Below, one piece after another: positions 33,331 to 45,635 of a stretch of DNA of 64,000 nt. This stretch comes from Stenopsyche tienmushanensis. Its lineage: Eukaryota > Arthropoda > Insecta > Trichoptera > Stenopsychidae. The notes beneath the pieces are model-generated. The model did not search any database, was not told where the DNA came from, and saw only the letters and a program-made list of their open reading frames with translations. Position 1 is the first letter of the stretch. The number at the start of each line of letters is the position of its first letter. The stretch covers positions 682,001 to 746,000 of the forward strand of contig WACJ01000122.1 in NCBI GenBank assembly GCA_008973525.1, given 5' to 3'. The position numbers and the translations under genes were made by a program.

Positions 33331-34240
33331 GGCGTCTTCTCACTTTACAAATTTAAAAAAATCGATTTTTATTTTATTTTAAATTTTGAAAGTATATATC
33401 TTCAAAAATGTTATATCGAAATTTCATAAAGATCGGACGAGTCTAACTACATTTTTGGGCGACCGTTAGGTGAGCACCCGGCTGCATACGTATTGTTCAG
33501 GCTCATGGTGCAAGTACAAGAAAGTGGTGAAAAACAATCAGATAGAAACTTTTAAATATCCTTCTGTTCTAGCTGAGGATGTTCACGAGGTTTTGAAACC
33601 GATTTATGAAGATCTTTGGAGGAAATATCCAAAATAACAACGAGTGTTTCAACAGCTGTGTCTGGGCAATTTTTCTGCAACCAAAACTTTAAACGCGTTT
33701 ATCTCAAAACAAGGTTTTTCGGTGGCTTGTTGATGAAATTTCGAAAACTATCTGGCCGATTGTCATGAAATTTGAATGACATATTCTTCATAGTTATGGC
33801 TATAGCGCATATCATCAGATTTTTGAAATTTTGATTTTAAGTAATTTTTTTTTACAAAAAACTGCAAAAAAAAACGAGTTTTTTTTACTTTTATGTAAAA
33901 CGTGCGCAATTTTGTTATTTTCGCGAATATCAAAAATCTGATGATATGTGCTATAGCCACTGATATACTAAATCTAAAACTGTTTTACTTTTTTGTTTCA
34001 AATGACCCATCTCGGAGATACCATCAACAAGCCACGAACATAACATTTCTACACGGGTTTTTCGATGCTACTGTTTTATTATAATAATTGTTCAAAAAAA
34101 TAAAAATAAAATGTTTTCATTTACTTGAAAGATGTGTTTATTACATAAGATCCATTTTATCTCATAATTTTTAGCGAAAATTCTCGAAAAAAAATCGTGA
34201 AAATAGCCTATTTTTGAGGCGCCTAAAGTGAGAAGACGCC
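33331..34240 (+). mobile_element. TTAA-flanked TIR transposon (Kolobok or piggyBac type), non-autonomous
   Basis: Perfect 17-bp inverted ends (GGCGTCTTCTCACTTTA) are flanked by TTAA at 33327-33330 and 34241-34244. The left interior encodes a remnant, SWCKYKKVVKN, then YPSVLAEDVHEVLKPIYEDLWRKYP (about 33510-33640). This resembles the WCKYQ..IKPIFxDLS stretch that precedes KCLxGxTQN in transposase-like proteins I associate with Kolobok elements. The right half is an imperfect long palindrome (33719..34045). TTAA targets are also used by piggyBac, so the superfamily is a judgement. Confidence 0.75.
33719..34045. repeat. Long imperfect palindrome inside the TTAA element
   Basis: GGTGGCTTGTTGATG, TGGCTATAGC and CATATCATCAGATTTTTGA near 33720-33830 recur inverted near 33925-34045 (GTCATTTGAAACAAA excepted). 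Arms of about 130-150 bases surround a poly(A/T)-rich centre near 33850-33890, so RNA from it would fold into a long hairpin. Confidence 0.7.
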
Positions 34241-34244
34241 TTAA

Positions 34245-34876
34245 TAAAAATGCATTCATATGCAAACAAACAAAGGTTTTTGTTCTATTTGACATAATAA
34301 TTTATACCTAAACGATAAATAATATAATATAGTATCTAAATTGTAGACTTTTAATTCGAAAATCATATTTTCTTATATTTATAATTAAATACATAATTGT
34401 ATTTTATAAGCGTTCCCATGGAAAGACAAGCGAGACAGATTTACTTTTATATGGATATTATAAATTGTATGGAATTAAATCATACACGCTGTTTGTATTT
34501 TATAATGTGATATTTTGGTTGTTGTTCGCCTTTAGATTTAGTTGTTGAATACAAATTGTGAAAAACAACAAATCTCTCGATCAAGACAAGTTCAGATCGC
34601 GATACAAAAAAAGAACAAACCTTCATCGAACCAGATTTGGTAATCCAATCGATGTTTTTTTTATCAACAAATTAATAACAGATATAATGTATGCATTATC
34701 TAATAGGAAGTTTGTTTTTGGTAAGAATTTATAAAAATCAATAATGTATTTAATCTATGATATAATTTATAGGAATGAGAATAAAAATGATAAAATTTGT
34801 TGTACTTTTACATAATAGATTTATTTAAAAATATCTCACAGAGTTTATTAATTAATATAATAAATAAATAACTTAG
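34245..34876. other. Intergenic, nothing recognised
   Basis: AT-rich, no gene or shared repeat seen. Confidence 0.4.
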
Positions 34877-34882
34877 TTTATT
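34877..34882 (-). terminator. AATAAA signal of the 34934 gene
   Basis: AATAAA (34882..34877) lies about 52 bases past the TAA stop at 34934. Confidence 0.6.
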
Positions 34883-34933
34883 GAGGAACATTTTTAATAA
34901 AAATTGGTCCTAAATTAAATAGATAGTATTTGC

Positions 34934-35278
34934 TTATCGTCTCATGATGAATCCAGCGTCCTTGGCCAGTTTGTATATTTTTTCTCTGGGGATCTTCTCT
35001 GCTTCTCTGTTGAAGACTTGGGTTTCCTTGTCTCCGAACCATGAGTCCTTGGCAAGACCAGCAGCAATGCGAGGATCGTCGTAGAATTTCTTGGATTTAA
35101 GGAGTTCCGCAGGAAGGAGTGCTTCATGGGCTGCGTTAATTTCGACGGCTCTGTGAGGCATCACAGTCGGTCCATGATTAGCAGCCAATTGAAGAGCAAT
35201 GGGTTGATGTACGAAGAATTGGGCCAGGCATACTTCAGCAGCCAAAGCCAATGACAAAACAACAGCAAAGTACTTCAT
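34934..35278 (-). CDS. Small secreted insect protein (114 aa), function unknown
   Basis: MKYFAVVLSLALAAEVCLA is a clear signal peptide, leaving a 95-aa mature chain. It begins QFFVHQPIALQL and contains LLPAELLKSKKFYDDPRIAA, GLAKDSWFGDKETQVFNREA and EKIPREKIYKLAKDAGFIMRR, with no cysteine in the mature part. The KSKxFYDDP and REAEKIPREKIY phrases recall small secreted proteins conserved across insects that I cannot name securely. An extracellular or cuticle-associated role is inferred from the signal peptide and the cuticular neighbours. The ATG is preceded by CTCGAACGAA after TTTTGTTTGCAG (acceptor AG at 35290..35289), so a 5' UTR intron is likely. I could not settle the donor or promoter; a CAGTT initiator near 35320 is a weak alternative first exon. 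Confidence 0.85.
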   Translation of the reverse strand: MKYFAVVLSLALAAEVCLAQFFVHQPIALQLAANHGPTVMPHRAVEINAAHEALLPAELLKSKKFYDDPRIAAGLAKDSWFGDKETQVFNREAEKIPREKIYKLAKDAGFIMRR

Positions 35279-35329
35279 TTCGTTCGAGCTGCAAACAAAA
35301 TAGTCGGATCAATCAATCGAACTGCATAA

Positions 35330-36727
35330 ACGCTAGAAAGTTTAAAATGCTTAGATTACGAAATGTCATTGTACTTCGATCAGATATTTGAGTAGAGGAA
35401 TGCCTCCAGAATGGAAATATCTTCATTATCTAGCGTTTCGAAGAATTTAGGAAATCGCTCCTCATTGATATTCACAATGGATCTCGAGTCGTGATCCACA
35501 TGATCGATCACATTACATCACAGTATGATCAGTATGACCGTAGGCTGTAAACTTGATCGGTACCCGTAATAAAGGTTGTTGGATCATTACACAATTGTGC
35601 CAATGTCTCGATCTGATTATAGGAAAACCTTGGCAAAGAGCATAATGCAAGATAGATGCTTGCCCTTAAATGAACCAATTATGGACATGATAAATGACCC
35701 TTGTACGTATTTATCTCGTATCCAAATCAATGATCGATATCTTAAAAAAATATGCTTGAAATATTCAGATGTTAAAGTGATCGCAATACATAAACGCTTA
35801 AACTAATATTTTTTATTCGAATGTAAGGCTTATTTATGACTTTAAATCGCTAATGGAAAATATGTCCGTTTCAAACAAAAAATACACAATTTATCCGAGC
35901 ATAAAAACTTAATGGATATCGATAGGTATATTGTTGGAAGTGTGTTTATAAATTTACTTTCGATCCAATGTTAATTTGAAATATGTTTATAAAATATGTT
36001 GTACATACATATGTTTAAGTTATTTGGAGTGGGTGGACTTCTTCTCCCTTGTTCGATGTGCTCAACAAAGAAAGCTCTTGTCTACTGATGCAATACAGGG
36101 GTGTGTGAACCATTTTATATCCGAGCCGGATCTTAACCTTCGCAGCGGAATACTTCCGTAATTCATTCATACGCCATACGACAGTCAAGGTAACTCGTTC
36201 AAATCACATAAATAAGACCATATATGCGACCATATGATTATCTTCCAGCATCCATACTCCAATTGTGGAAAATAATCTGTAAAATTCTGCTGGAAAAGAA
36301 GGCTTCAATAACGATAATCAAGCAACCAAGCAGCAAATCAAATAATCATTAAACCAAAATTGAGATGATGGAATCCAATTCAATTATCTTCTTCTGTATA
36401 AAATGGATTTGTAAAGTCTACTGGGAAATATCCAATGGATTGTCCATGATAAATAATTTAGTTATCAATGTTCAAAATGTGTAATTTTGAGTTGGAAGAT
36501 CGAGAAGATCCAAATGTGATAAACATAAAATCGTATAAAATGCTGAATACAGAAAGAAAAGAAGAAATATTTTAGAAAGCAATTAGCTTGATTGTATAAG
36601 TATGTAAAACATGAGTTTACTATGGACAATCCATAAAGGAACATGTTCAAAGTTGACCTAACATTGTCATCTTTATAAAGCATTTTATAGCAAGTATATA
36701 ATACTATAATTTATTAAACGAAAGGAT
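35330..36727. other. Intergenic, upstream of the 34934 gene
   Basis: A 45-codon minus-strand frame near 35500-35375 (NEERFPKFFETLDNEDISIL) is protein-like but unassigned. ATGGACAATCC (about 36622) and GGATTGTCCAT (about 36431) form a spaced inverted pair. Nothing else recognised. Confidence 0.4.
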
Positions 36728-36880
36728 ATTGAAGTGATGCTTATTAGCTGGAAGTTTGGGAATTCCAGCCTGGATACATAGCAAATACATAGGAAGAAAT
36801 AATCTTAACAGAATACAAAATAATGATTTAAGATTATTAGATGAAGTATTGATTTAACAGGATGAACAAAGTAAAGAATA
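36728..36880 (+). repeat. Dispersed repeat family C, copy 1
   Basis: TTGAAGTGATGCTTATTAGC, TGGGAATTCCAG and CTGGATACATAGC match 60866..60975, and the following ATATTGATTTAACAGGATGAACAAAG-type stretch matches after 61383, where a LINE end interrupts the second copy. Noncoding, unclassified. Confidence 0.6.
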
Positions 36881-39266
36881 TAATATTTTCATCGGTTTTC
36901 GGTTCAGTTCTGGTTGAAAGTCCTAGAAAATACCATTCAATAAATGCAAGGAAGATTCGCGAGTTTTGTCACTGCATTCCGTAACAACTTTCAAAAAAAT
37001 CTGCTCAACGATTGGACAACAGCATTTCACTCGTTTCATAATTGAATCGTTATGTAATAGCTCTTATTGAGGTGTATAGAGACTAATGACAAACAAAAAA
37101 TATTCTACAAGAACCCAGGAAGAAAAAGGTCATCAGTAAGCCTTATTTAATGACAATGTTCACTTCAAATCCATGAAATAATTCAAATTTACGCTAAGAA
37201 ATATCAGAAAATCGGACTATAAAAGGCGCAAAAATTGTGTTAAATCCTCCCTTATCATAATGCATTACGACTGTGGTTTAGGATTTAGTTGTGAGAGGTT
37301 TTGAAGCTGAAGCTGAGGAAATATGAATAGTTTTATTCTCAATGGATCATCATTTTGAGAGCTTGGAAAATGAAGAATAAGTTTGAATTATTTTTCGTTG
37401 ATATGATCATTTTAAGGTAGAAGCGTCAGACGATATATTTATATATATAAAAAATAATTCAAAAAGGTCTATATATTATACATCTATGTAAATTAAATTG
37501 AAAGCTTCATAGTTAGCCTTCCTAGTCGTTAAAAATAATAAAAATCATTACAATTACTTTTGAATCTCAAATGCTAACCGGTTCAGGGACTGGCTAGGAA
37601 CTGGATATCCGCATTGTGTTGGACTAAATATAGACAATACCTCTCCAAGTATAATTTAATTTAATTTTCTATAACAGGTGCTTTAATCATTATAATAATA
37701 TTAATAATTGTTGAAGAACTTTATAAATTTGCAATCGCAATAAATCTTATTCAAATTTAATCTGTGGCCTTTCGTAGTTCTGTAATAAGACTATTGTTCT
37801 GCATATTATGGTATGGACTTATTATGCAGATGTTTATAGATTAATAACTTTGCTTTAATACATTATTAAGTAAATGGACACCTCTTGGAATTTATTCCCA
37901 AAAAAACCTTTTACCTTTGAAGATCTAATGTTGAAATCCTTGTGATCTTGATTCTTGAAATAATGCAATCATAAGTTTTCCAAGAAACATGTTTTCAATC
38001 GGTTTGGAAGAGGTCAAATCCGAGCTCGACCGATCAATATATCATAACTGTGTTATAGCACGTAACATACGAATACGCAGTACGGATGTCCTCAGAAAAA
38101 TAATATTTGTACACTCATATGTTAGTTACAAGCAGGCCAGTGTCAGAAGAGTCTGCAGGCGTATGAGGACCTTGACCAAGGTCACAGCAAATACATTGAA
38201 AATATAAATAATATTAAAACACATGCTTATTAAATCGAAGCTTTGATCATTTTAGAGAATGACAGCAATATTGAATTTTGCTGAAAGCGTATGAAAATTC
38301 GATTTTCTTCATGAAAATGCCGTCGGTTTTATTGAGAAAATTGCTTTCCGCAATGCCTCGGAACCTTCAACCTGACGGATTGCCTTCTGGTAGGTCTTTG
38401 ACTTGTGCAAACTCTACGCCAAAACAATCCACACTCTATCCATCGTTCTCCGCTCTTTCGCCGCTATTACATCTGTGGGTCAGCAGGTCTGAAGGTCTCT
38501 GTCGTGATCACTACGCCCTTCTTTCAAACAAATAAATAAATAATTTTAAATTGACATCCAACAGTACATGCATCGTAAGTATCGTGGCACAAGTGTCATC
38601 TTAGCAAAACGATGACACATGCAAATATTTAACTGAACAAATAATTTCCAAGTTTGAGGTCAACAATTAAGTCAAGAATAAAAATGATGCTTCACAGAAA
38701 AACTCTTTAATATATTATAGAAAGTTTTGATCAGATATAGGTCACTTTGTTCTAAATGTCAACATTTTCGTTCAGCTTTAGAAGTTTTTACCCAAACACA
38801 TGATGAGTGTATTCCAAAGTGTTAATCCTGTTTTGACCGTTGAAATAGAAACTTATTCGGATTTCTTAGAATGCAAATATTTTTTACATTTTCTCACCTT
38901 CAGCGATAATTTGCGGAAAAGGAATCTACGTCTTTGCCTTAACAGCAATAATACATATGTGTCAAATATCTGCTTTATTATCTGCAGATAGTTCGTGGGG
39001 CATTCAAATACTAGAAGAGAAAGAAAGACATTCAAAAGAGTTTCTGATTCTTTTATCGATTGACGAGGATTCAATTAAAATTTATTTATTTCGAAGGATC
39101 TAATATAAGTAGAAAACGAAAGCACAATTACTACCATCGCCAGTCATAGTTTCTGAAAAAATATTCCAAGCCATATGGCAAAATTAATTGCACGTCAAAA
39201 TAATCACATGCTATTATATATAGTTATTATATCGTGTATTTTTTCTGCATGCACTCTTATAATACA
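36881..39266. other. Intergenic, nothing secure
   Basis: A less AT-rich patch at 38335-38540 ends in AAACAAATAAATAAATAAT and may be the 3' end of a degraded retroelement. A 72-codon frame at 37989..38207 is unassigned. No gene recognised. Confidence 0.35.
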
Positions 39267-40193
39267 CACTTGGGTCTGTTTTTATGCGATTTTGAAGTTA
39301 TGCGGTTTTCAAAAATAATGGAACATATCCCTCATTTTTCTGCAGAGGAAAAAGCTTTTTTTTATGCGAATGCGCATAAAAAAAAACTAAAATTAACATC
39401 AGTGCAAGTTCATGTCATTCATATTTAAAACATCAATATGTAAAAGTAGTGCTTCTTCCGCCCAATACGACATGCTTAATTTAGCCACTAGATCAGGGCA
39501 TCATTTCCACCAGCATAAGACAATCTTCAATTCGAGGCAGAGTCAATTGTAAATAAACACTACATATATACAAGAGCACTACGTATATACCTTTCTCTGC
39601 ATAAAGAATACACAAGAAATCGATTCAATGGTGTGTTTTCGTGTATGTCAACAACATCCTGTCGTTTCTTTGTGTAAACAAATATCAAGCAAATTCGAAA
39701 TCATTATTAGTCGATAAATTTGGGTTAACGATTTATACAATCGTGCGATGTATGCGGGGAAGCTCTCCGTCTCTGTCTCCCGCACTGCGCTACGTTCTCT
39801 CTCTGTCTCTGTCTGTCTCCGAGCTCAATGTACAAGAGTGCTCTTTCTGAAAAGTGGAGGGGGGATGCCAGGCGCTGGCACAGTACTCCTTTAGGGGTTA
39901 ATGACAATGATATTATTGGATTGATGTCATATGGCAGTAAAGAAACAGAAGACGATATTGAAGTGAAAGAAACTCCTGCCCTCTTTGTAATAAATTATAA
40001 AATCTATTTATTGTATATGTTTCAAATTCTGAGCGAACTTTCAAATTTCAATACAAGCTTAAGAATTGCGTGTCTCCATATCACGAACTGCGTAAAAAAA
40101 TAATGGTTAAGTCATCGCAAAGTTTTTTTATGCGATTTTTTTATATGCGACTCCCCCTGGAACGTATATATCGCATAAAAACAGACCCAAGTG
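39267..40193. mobile_element. TIR transposon with perfect 24-bp ends, carrying a nested repeat
   Basis: CACTTGGGTCTGTTTTTATG + CGAT at 39267..39290 is repeated exactly in inverse at 40170..40193. Subterminal ATGCGATTT..TATGCG motifs recur inside both ends (39280-39380 and 40120-40180). A copy of repeat family A lies inside (39515..39902). No transposase. Related in style to 51396..52193. Confidence 0.78.
39515..39902 (-). repeat. Dispersed repeat family A, copy 3 (nested)
   Basis: Reverse complement of the 5728..6172 family: GACAATCTTCAATTCGAGGC at one end, then CGAAATCATTATTAGTCGAT, CTCTCCGTCTCTGTCTCCCG, TCTCTGTCTGTCTCCGAGCT, and ACTCCTTTAGGGGTTAATGA at the other end. It sits inside the 39267..40193 TIR element. 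Confidence 0.75.
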
Positions 40194-43100
40194 TATTCAT
40201 TTTTGTTATAGTTGCGAAGCTCTGTACTAAAGCTTATTAAAAGACCATTGTCAGTAAATTCTTTTCTTCTTTCCCTTTTATTGCCTGGTACGATGTATTC
40301 GTGCGTTGTATTCGATTTCATTCGATCAGTTAACAGGTTCGAAGCACGCACTTGACAAATTGCCATAGTGAGTGAATGAACGTGTCACTGCACCACGGTG
40401 TTGCTCCAAGGCGAATCGATTAAAGCATATCGTTTTCGAACGACATGCCTTTCATCTTGCGTTACCATAACGATCTGGAACACCAGAAGTTCTTAATAAG
40501 TCAGCTCGGACCAGCAGTTCGATGAACCCAGCAAGGACGCCTTCACGTGATTCCATCTCGCATATTACTCAGCATCCAGCAGCCATCGAGATCTTTGGCC
40601 TCTGCTAAAAGATGTTTTCCTTGCTGGTTTTACGGAAACGTGATTCCAATCATGCGCTTGTATATCAATAATCTAGCATTCTCGATTGCATTGCACTATG
40701 CATTAAATTTTATTGCTAGAGGCCGTTCTTGCTTTCAGGAAGAAGTGAAGCAAAATTTTCAGCAGCTAATAGTGTCAATGTTTTGAAACTTGATTTATTT
40801 TATTACATTCAATTTGGGCTATGACACTAAAAAAGCATAGCAAGCAAGGTTTTTAAAGTTTCTTGAATAAAATGTATTTCTATTTGAAACTAACGGCATG
40901 GCTACATGATAGCAAATACAACATATAAAACATAAGTCTGTAGAAAGGTTCAAATTTTTTTTAGAAGTGAAGTGATCGTCACGAATTGTGAAACGAAAAA
41001 AAGTGAATCAGAAAGAGACGGTGAATCGTTAGCGTCGCATATATCATAGACACGCTACGCGCATGCGCCGCATCGCCCCTAGTGTGTCTATACGTAGCAT
41101 AAAGCAACCACTAGATCAGGATTGAGCTTATTTTAATATATATTATACAATACACCTCTTCTACTCAGGGCTCGTCAGCCTTTAATTGCCTTTGAAACCT
41201 TTCTGATTTTCTTGTTTCGATTACTAATTGTTTATGCAATTCCTTATATCTATCATTATTATATATGTGCGTTTATATAGTTCCAACCATTTCCTATTTT
41301 TAATTTTAATCCTACATATTATAATTGCCAATTGGATAAATTGAGCATAAATTTAAAATTTAAAAATAAATATTAATTAATTATTTTACCAAAATATTGG
41401 TTCGATTTATGGATAATAATAAAATCATATAAATGAGTGACATCTACATTTATTATTGCAAATTTACACCAGAGACATCTATGAAATGATAGCAAAATAA
41501 TTTCATAACGTAATTGATTAAAATCATATTTAATAATATTATTAAAACTTAATATTTCTTCTTCTACAATCGATTCGGTTTAAATTTATTTAAATGGTGC
41601 TGAAATATTTTTAAATGCTTTGCCTCATGGAATAATATTGTAATAATAAAATATTTATTGAACGGCCTTTCTATAAAATTATTTATATCCGTTTTTTTCT
41701 TCGTAGATTTGTTTATGTAAAATTAATTAATACACATTTTTATTTCAAGGCCTTCGGAGTGCTTATGAATCACTATAATTTACATTTGCATTCGATCGAT
41801 CGCTGTAAACTGTCAACTACGTTATTTATTAAGATATATTCACTAGGATACGCTTATTTTTTATAGGGACATGAAAAATCTGTCAATAAGAACGACCAGC
41901 GATAAAAAATCACCACGGCTATCAGTTGCTTTCGTTAATTAGCCTTGACACAGAGATAGATCTTTGGATTAAACTACAGCCTCAATCTCTGGGTCAAGGC
42001 TCGGTCTTCCTAAAGCGAGCAATAATTAATTCAATATTTTTTTTTAAATAATTTTCAACAAATTTTAATTATAACTTATTGACACAATCGATATTGTTCT
42101 CTTGCCAATCATGTCCTTATATATACGTGCAAATTAAATTAGTTCAAGAACTTTATGTCATATAGATTGCTTAAGAGAATGTCCTTTTTATTATAATATT
42201 GTTTATGATTGAGTACATTTTTTCTAAATTTATCGCTGGCTAATTTTCCGTGCTCAATTTCATTGCCTTTGCGAAACATTTTCTTTGACATTTATGCATA
42301 TTAATTATGGCTTTCGTATGTGCAGGAAGTCGTTCGTATGAAACATTCTATTTAATTTATTGTTATCTATTAAACTTATTATGTTCAGATTTTTTTTCTT
42401 AAAGATTTCACTGAAATAGAAATCTTGATTTTCTTCCTAACGTTTGGGGGGGCGGGGAGCGAGGGTAGTATACAGTTTTATATACATTTACATACATTTT
42501 TATACGCGAGATACCCAATTTTCTTGTTCTCTTAAATGTAAGTTTGCAAAGCGGATATGGTCTCAACAAGCTCAAAGTAATTAAAATTGTGCATGTTAAA
42601 TCAATAGCCGCCGATTGTAAGATAGTATTTAACAATGCTGTTCCACGGTAATTGGTTTGAGGTATTTGACGTATTACATAAATAAATATCACATTAAATT
42701 TCAAAAGTCAGAGTCTGAAAGCAATATGCCTTTTGCCTCCTTTGAAAGAGTTATGATTATGAGCACGATTCAGTTGACAAGTAGTGACATAAGACTCGTT
42801 CAGTCTGGCATCAGATGACATTTTTACCACGTAAATGCTGCTCAATCAACATGATCGTTGCGAAATATCTTCAACACGTCTTGTCTACTTACCCCAGCAA
42901 TTTGCATGCCAAACACAAAGATCGATAGTCTACTTCCCTCGTAGAAAAAAGCAAAAGCGGTGAAACAAGACGCATTTTCTATCACGACCTTTTCTCCAAT
43001 CGTGAGACGCAGCATGCCGTATCGGCTTACCCGGAACTTCCACAGTATGCCTTTGGGACACCGGCAACACCTCCAACACCTCAAACGATATGCATTATGC

Positions 43101-43504
43101 AATTTTGAGAACTTATTGATCCGATCGATTTAGCTACCATGACTCAGAATATGGAATGCAAGTCCGTTATTATAATATTAGCTCCTATTACAGACTTGAG
43201 CGGTTAATGGATCTAAATCTCTCAACAAAGCGTTGAATTATTATCGATTATGTTGTCATTTTATGCCTTGCGGATGATATAATTATAATTTCAGAGAGTA
43301 TACCGTAACTTATTTGAACTTTTCATAATGTAAAATTTGGCTTAAGGACTTTAAAAAAATCATATTGGATTCAGACTCAGATATGAAAATATACGAGAAA
43401 GAGTTTGAGGCAATCGTGAATATTACCAAAAACGATGGTTACAAAACACAGCTCCGTCAAATTATTTATTTTGTTCAATTCAACATTTTAGATAGAAATC
43501 CAGT
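40194..43504. other. Long intergenic stretch
   Basis: Holds a GC-rich hairpin at 41046..41091. A balanced-composition segment at about 42840-43110 has an 86-codon minus-strand frame (LRLTIGEKVVIENASCFTAF) that I do not recognise. The rest is AT-rich with no gene seen. Confidence 0.4.
41046..41091. repeat. GC-rich hairpin
   Basis: ATAGACACGCTA and TAGTGTGTCTAT (11 of 12 complementary) flank a GC-rich centre, CGCGCATGCGCCGCATCGCC. It is followed by ATAAAGCAACCACTAGATCA, which weakly resembles the family B repeat end in inverse. Confidence 0.55.
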
Positions 43505-43591
43505 GGTGTCAGGTCTAGAGGCCATGTCCGCTACGGAACAGGGTACGTCCCCAGATAAATAAATCCACTGGTGTCCAGTCTGGGCACCGTG
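43505..43591 (-). repeat. Tandem pair of transposase catalytic-site fragments
   Basis: Two related units of about 65 bases. On the minus strand each contains a degenerate RxPDxTPxDLFxWG-type phrase (RCPDWTPVDLFIWG; second unit disrupted), the region of the third catalytic residue in IS630/Tc1-like transposases (usual WPPRSPDLTPLDFFLWG). Similar paired units occur at 62855..62966. The mariner at 43592 lies directly at its edge. Confidence 0.5.
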
Positions 43592-44397
43592 TTAGGTTGT
43601 CCCATAAGTTTCTTTCGCAAATGAACACAGATCTAATCATAGCCATGGTTGAAGAAAACCCGCGATATACTGTTCGCGAAATAGCTAACAAGCTAGAAAT
43701 TCCACGGACATCCGTCCATAATCATCTGACAAAATTGGGCTACATCAATCATTTAGATGTGTGGCTTCCTCATGAACTGACTGACTCAAATAAACTTCAG
43801 CGTATTTCAACATGCGATTTTCTTCTCCATCGTCATAATAACCAACCTTTTTTGAAGAGGCTTGTCACTGGAGATAGACTGGAAGGGGGTAGTTTATTAT
43901 GAGCTACTTCAGCGAGGTAAAACGATCAATTCAACAAAATATTGTTTCCAACTAGACAATCCAAAGGATGCAATTGCCAGAAAACAGCCAGAATTAGTGA
44001 ATAGACGAGGCATTGTTTTTCATCACAATAACACCAAGCCTCGTGTGTCTTTGCTCGTCAGAAATAAAATATTGTCATTTGACTGGGATGTTTTAACTCA
44101 TCCTCCATACTCTCCGGACTTTGCCGCTTCAGATTATTATTTATTTCTTTCATTGAAAAATTCTTTACGTGGTAATAATTTTAATTCAAAAAATGATATA
44201 AAAATGTACCTTGATCAATATTTTGCCAACAAACCTGGGAGATTTTGGCAAGAAGGCGTTATGAGGCTTCCGGAGAGATGGATAAAGGTAATAGAACAGA
44301 ATGGATCATATATTATTCAATAAATTTTGATGTAATACAAATTATTGTTTATTTTTTTCTTAATATGAAAACGAAAGAAACTTATGGGACACCCTAA
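43592..44397 (+). mobile_element. Mariner element with TIRs, moderately degraded
   Basis: Inverted ends TTAGGNTGTCCCATAAGTTT; TA follows the right end (44398-44399), but the left flank has lost it. The N-terminal frame from 43603 has MNTDLIIAMVEENPRYTVRE, IANKLEIPRTSVHNHLTKLG (helix-turn-helix) and LKRLVTGD. After a deletion/frameshift a second frame has DWKGVVYYELLQRGKTIN, FHHNNTKPRVSL (second block, where the usual HDNARPH has Asn instead of Asp), THPPYSPDFAASDYYLFLSL and a C-terminus RFWQEGVMRLPERWIKVIEQ ending at 44323. The first helix-turn-helix of the full protein is absent. Inactive but among the better preserved copies. Confidence 0.88.
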
Positions 44398-44399
44398 TA

Positions 44400-45541
44400 T
44401 TATAGAAGTAAAGATATGAAAACTGTCTAGGATCATCATGTTATTCAAATTTCGTATTGTTGTAGTTGGAAATACGATAAATTGGTTCCATAAAATATTG
44501 TACTATATGAAACTATACCATATAAAATTATCCAATATATATATGTTTTATAAAATAGTGCCATAAGCGTCTACAGATGTGAGAACCCGTCCTCGTAAGC
44601 TATACGCGTCTATAGACGCAAACCTCATATTTTAATTCTGGTTCCTTTATTCTTAAATTTTAATACTTTCAATTTTTATAACTCTGGCTAATTTTAAATC
44701 GATTCTTCTGAAAAAATTGAATGTTCAAAATTTGGAATAATTTTGGCGACTTTTGCCAGTATCTGCTGTGTAAATCATAACCTGAACATGTGTTTGCTTC
44801 TCACGGCCACTCGCTGCTCCAAATTACTGGCGAACTTTCAATATTTCAACAAGGCATTGTTGTTTTGACCAAATATTCAGAATTTATTGTGATTCGTCAG
44901 CATCAAATACAAAAAAATGCATAAATAATCCAAGATTAAATAGTTTATCTAAATATAATGAAATCGATATTGATGCAATTGAAAACAAGAATACGACTAA
45001 TACATTTTTTCTTTCCGCAATAAAACTTTATGCTTCAATTATTGGAGCAATAAAAAATGAATGGACGGCATGTATTTAAATCCGCTAACGAGTAGTGAAA
45101 TTGAAACCTGATAAAAAGACGAGTCTACAATTTGTTTTTAATACTAGGATATAATCAAAGATGATGATTTTAACACCAGGAGATAAATCATTGTTTTTTA
45201 CTCATTAATGATAATACTGTTACTATTTAAATTAGGGGTAGTAATGATGTAACCATCTAAATCTCTTATTTTGCTATAAAAATATTAATAATGATGGTGC
45301 AACTGATGGGTAAAAATATACGAATTAAAGTCACAATTAGCAAATAAGATCCTTATTCTATCAAAATGCGATGTAGTTCTTTCAGAGGATATGAACGCTA
45401 AAGTATGCCAAATGAGATTAAAATAGTATTGCGTGCGTAGTGAAAGGATGGATAAAATAGTCATAGAATGGATATTTCAAATGAAAAATAACATAATCGT
45501 TTCGTATTTAATCGTCGTTAAAAAATGTATTTACAATCATA
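44400..45541. other. Intergenic, nothing recognised
   Basis: AT-rich, with the short motif pair GCGTCTACAGATG / GCGTCTATAGACGC near 44570-44615. No coding sequence seen. Confidence 0.4.
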
Positions 45542-45547
45542 ATTTAT
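45542..45547 (-). terminator. AATAAA signal of the 45636 gene
   Basis: AATAAA on the minus strand about 90 bases after the stop codon at 45636. Confidence 0.6.
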
Positions 45548-45635
45548 TAAATATCAAATATTTACGTTTACCTTACAATTATTTATAAAGAAGGAATCAC
45601 ATGGGTTACTTAATGTAAGGTTCTGGTTTAGTTGC

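Noticed and set aside
35375..35510. Short frame NEERFPKFFETLDNEDISIL as an upstream exon of the 34934 gene
   Set aside because: It ends in a stop before the gene and has no convincing splice link to it.
42842..43102. 86-codon minus-strand frame in less AT-rich DNA
   Set aside because: No recognisable motif or supporting signals; kept only as a remark on the intergenic stretch.
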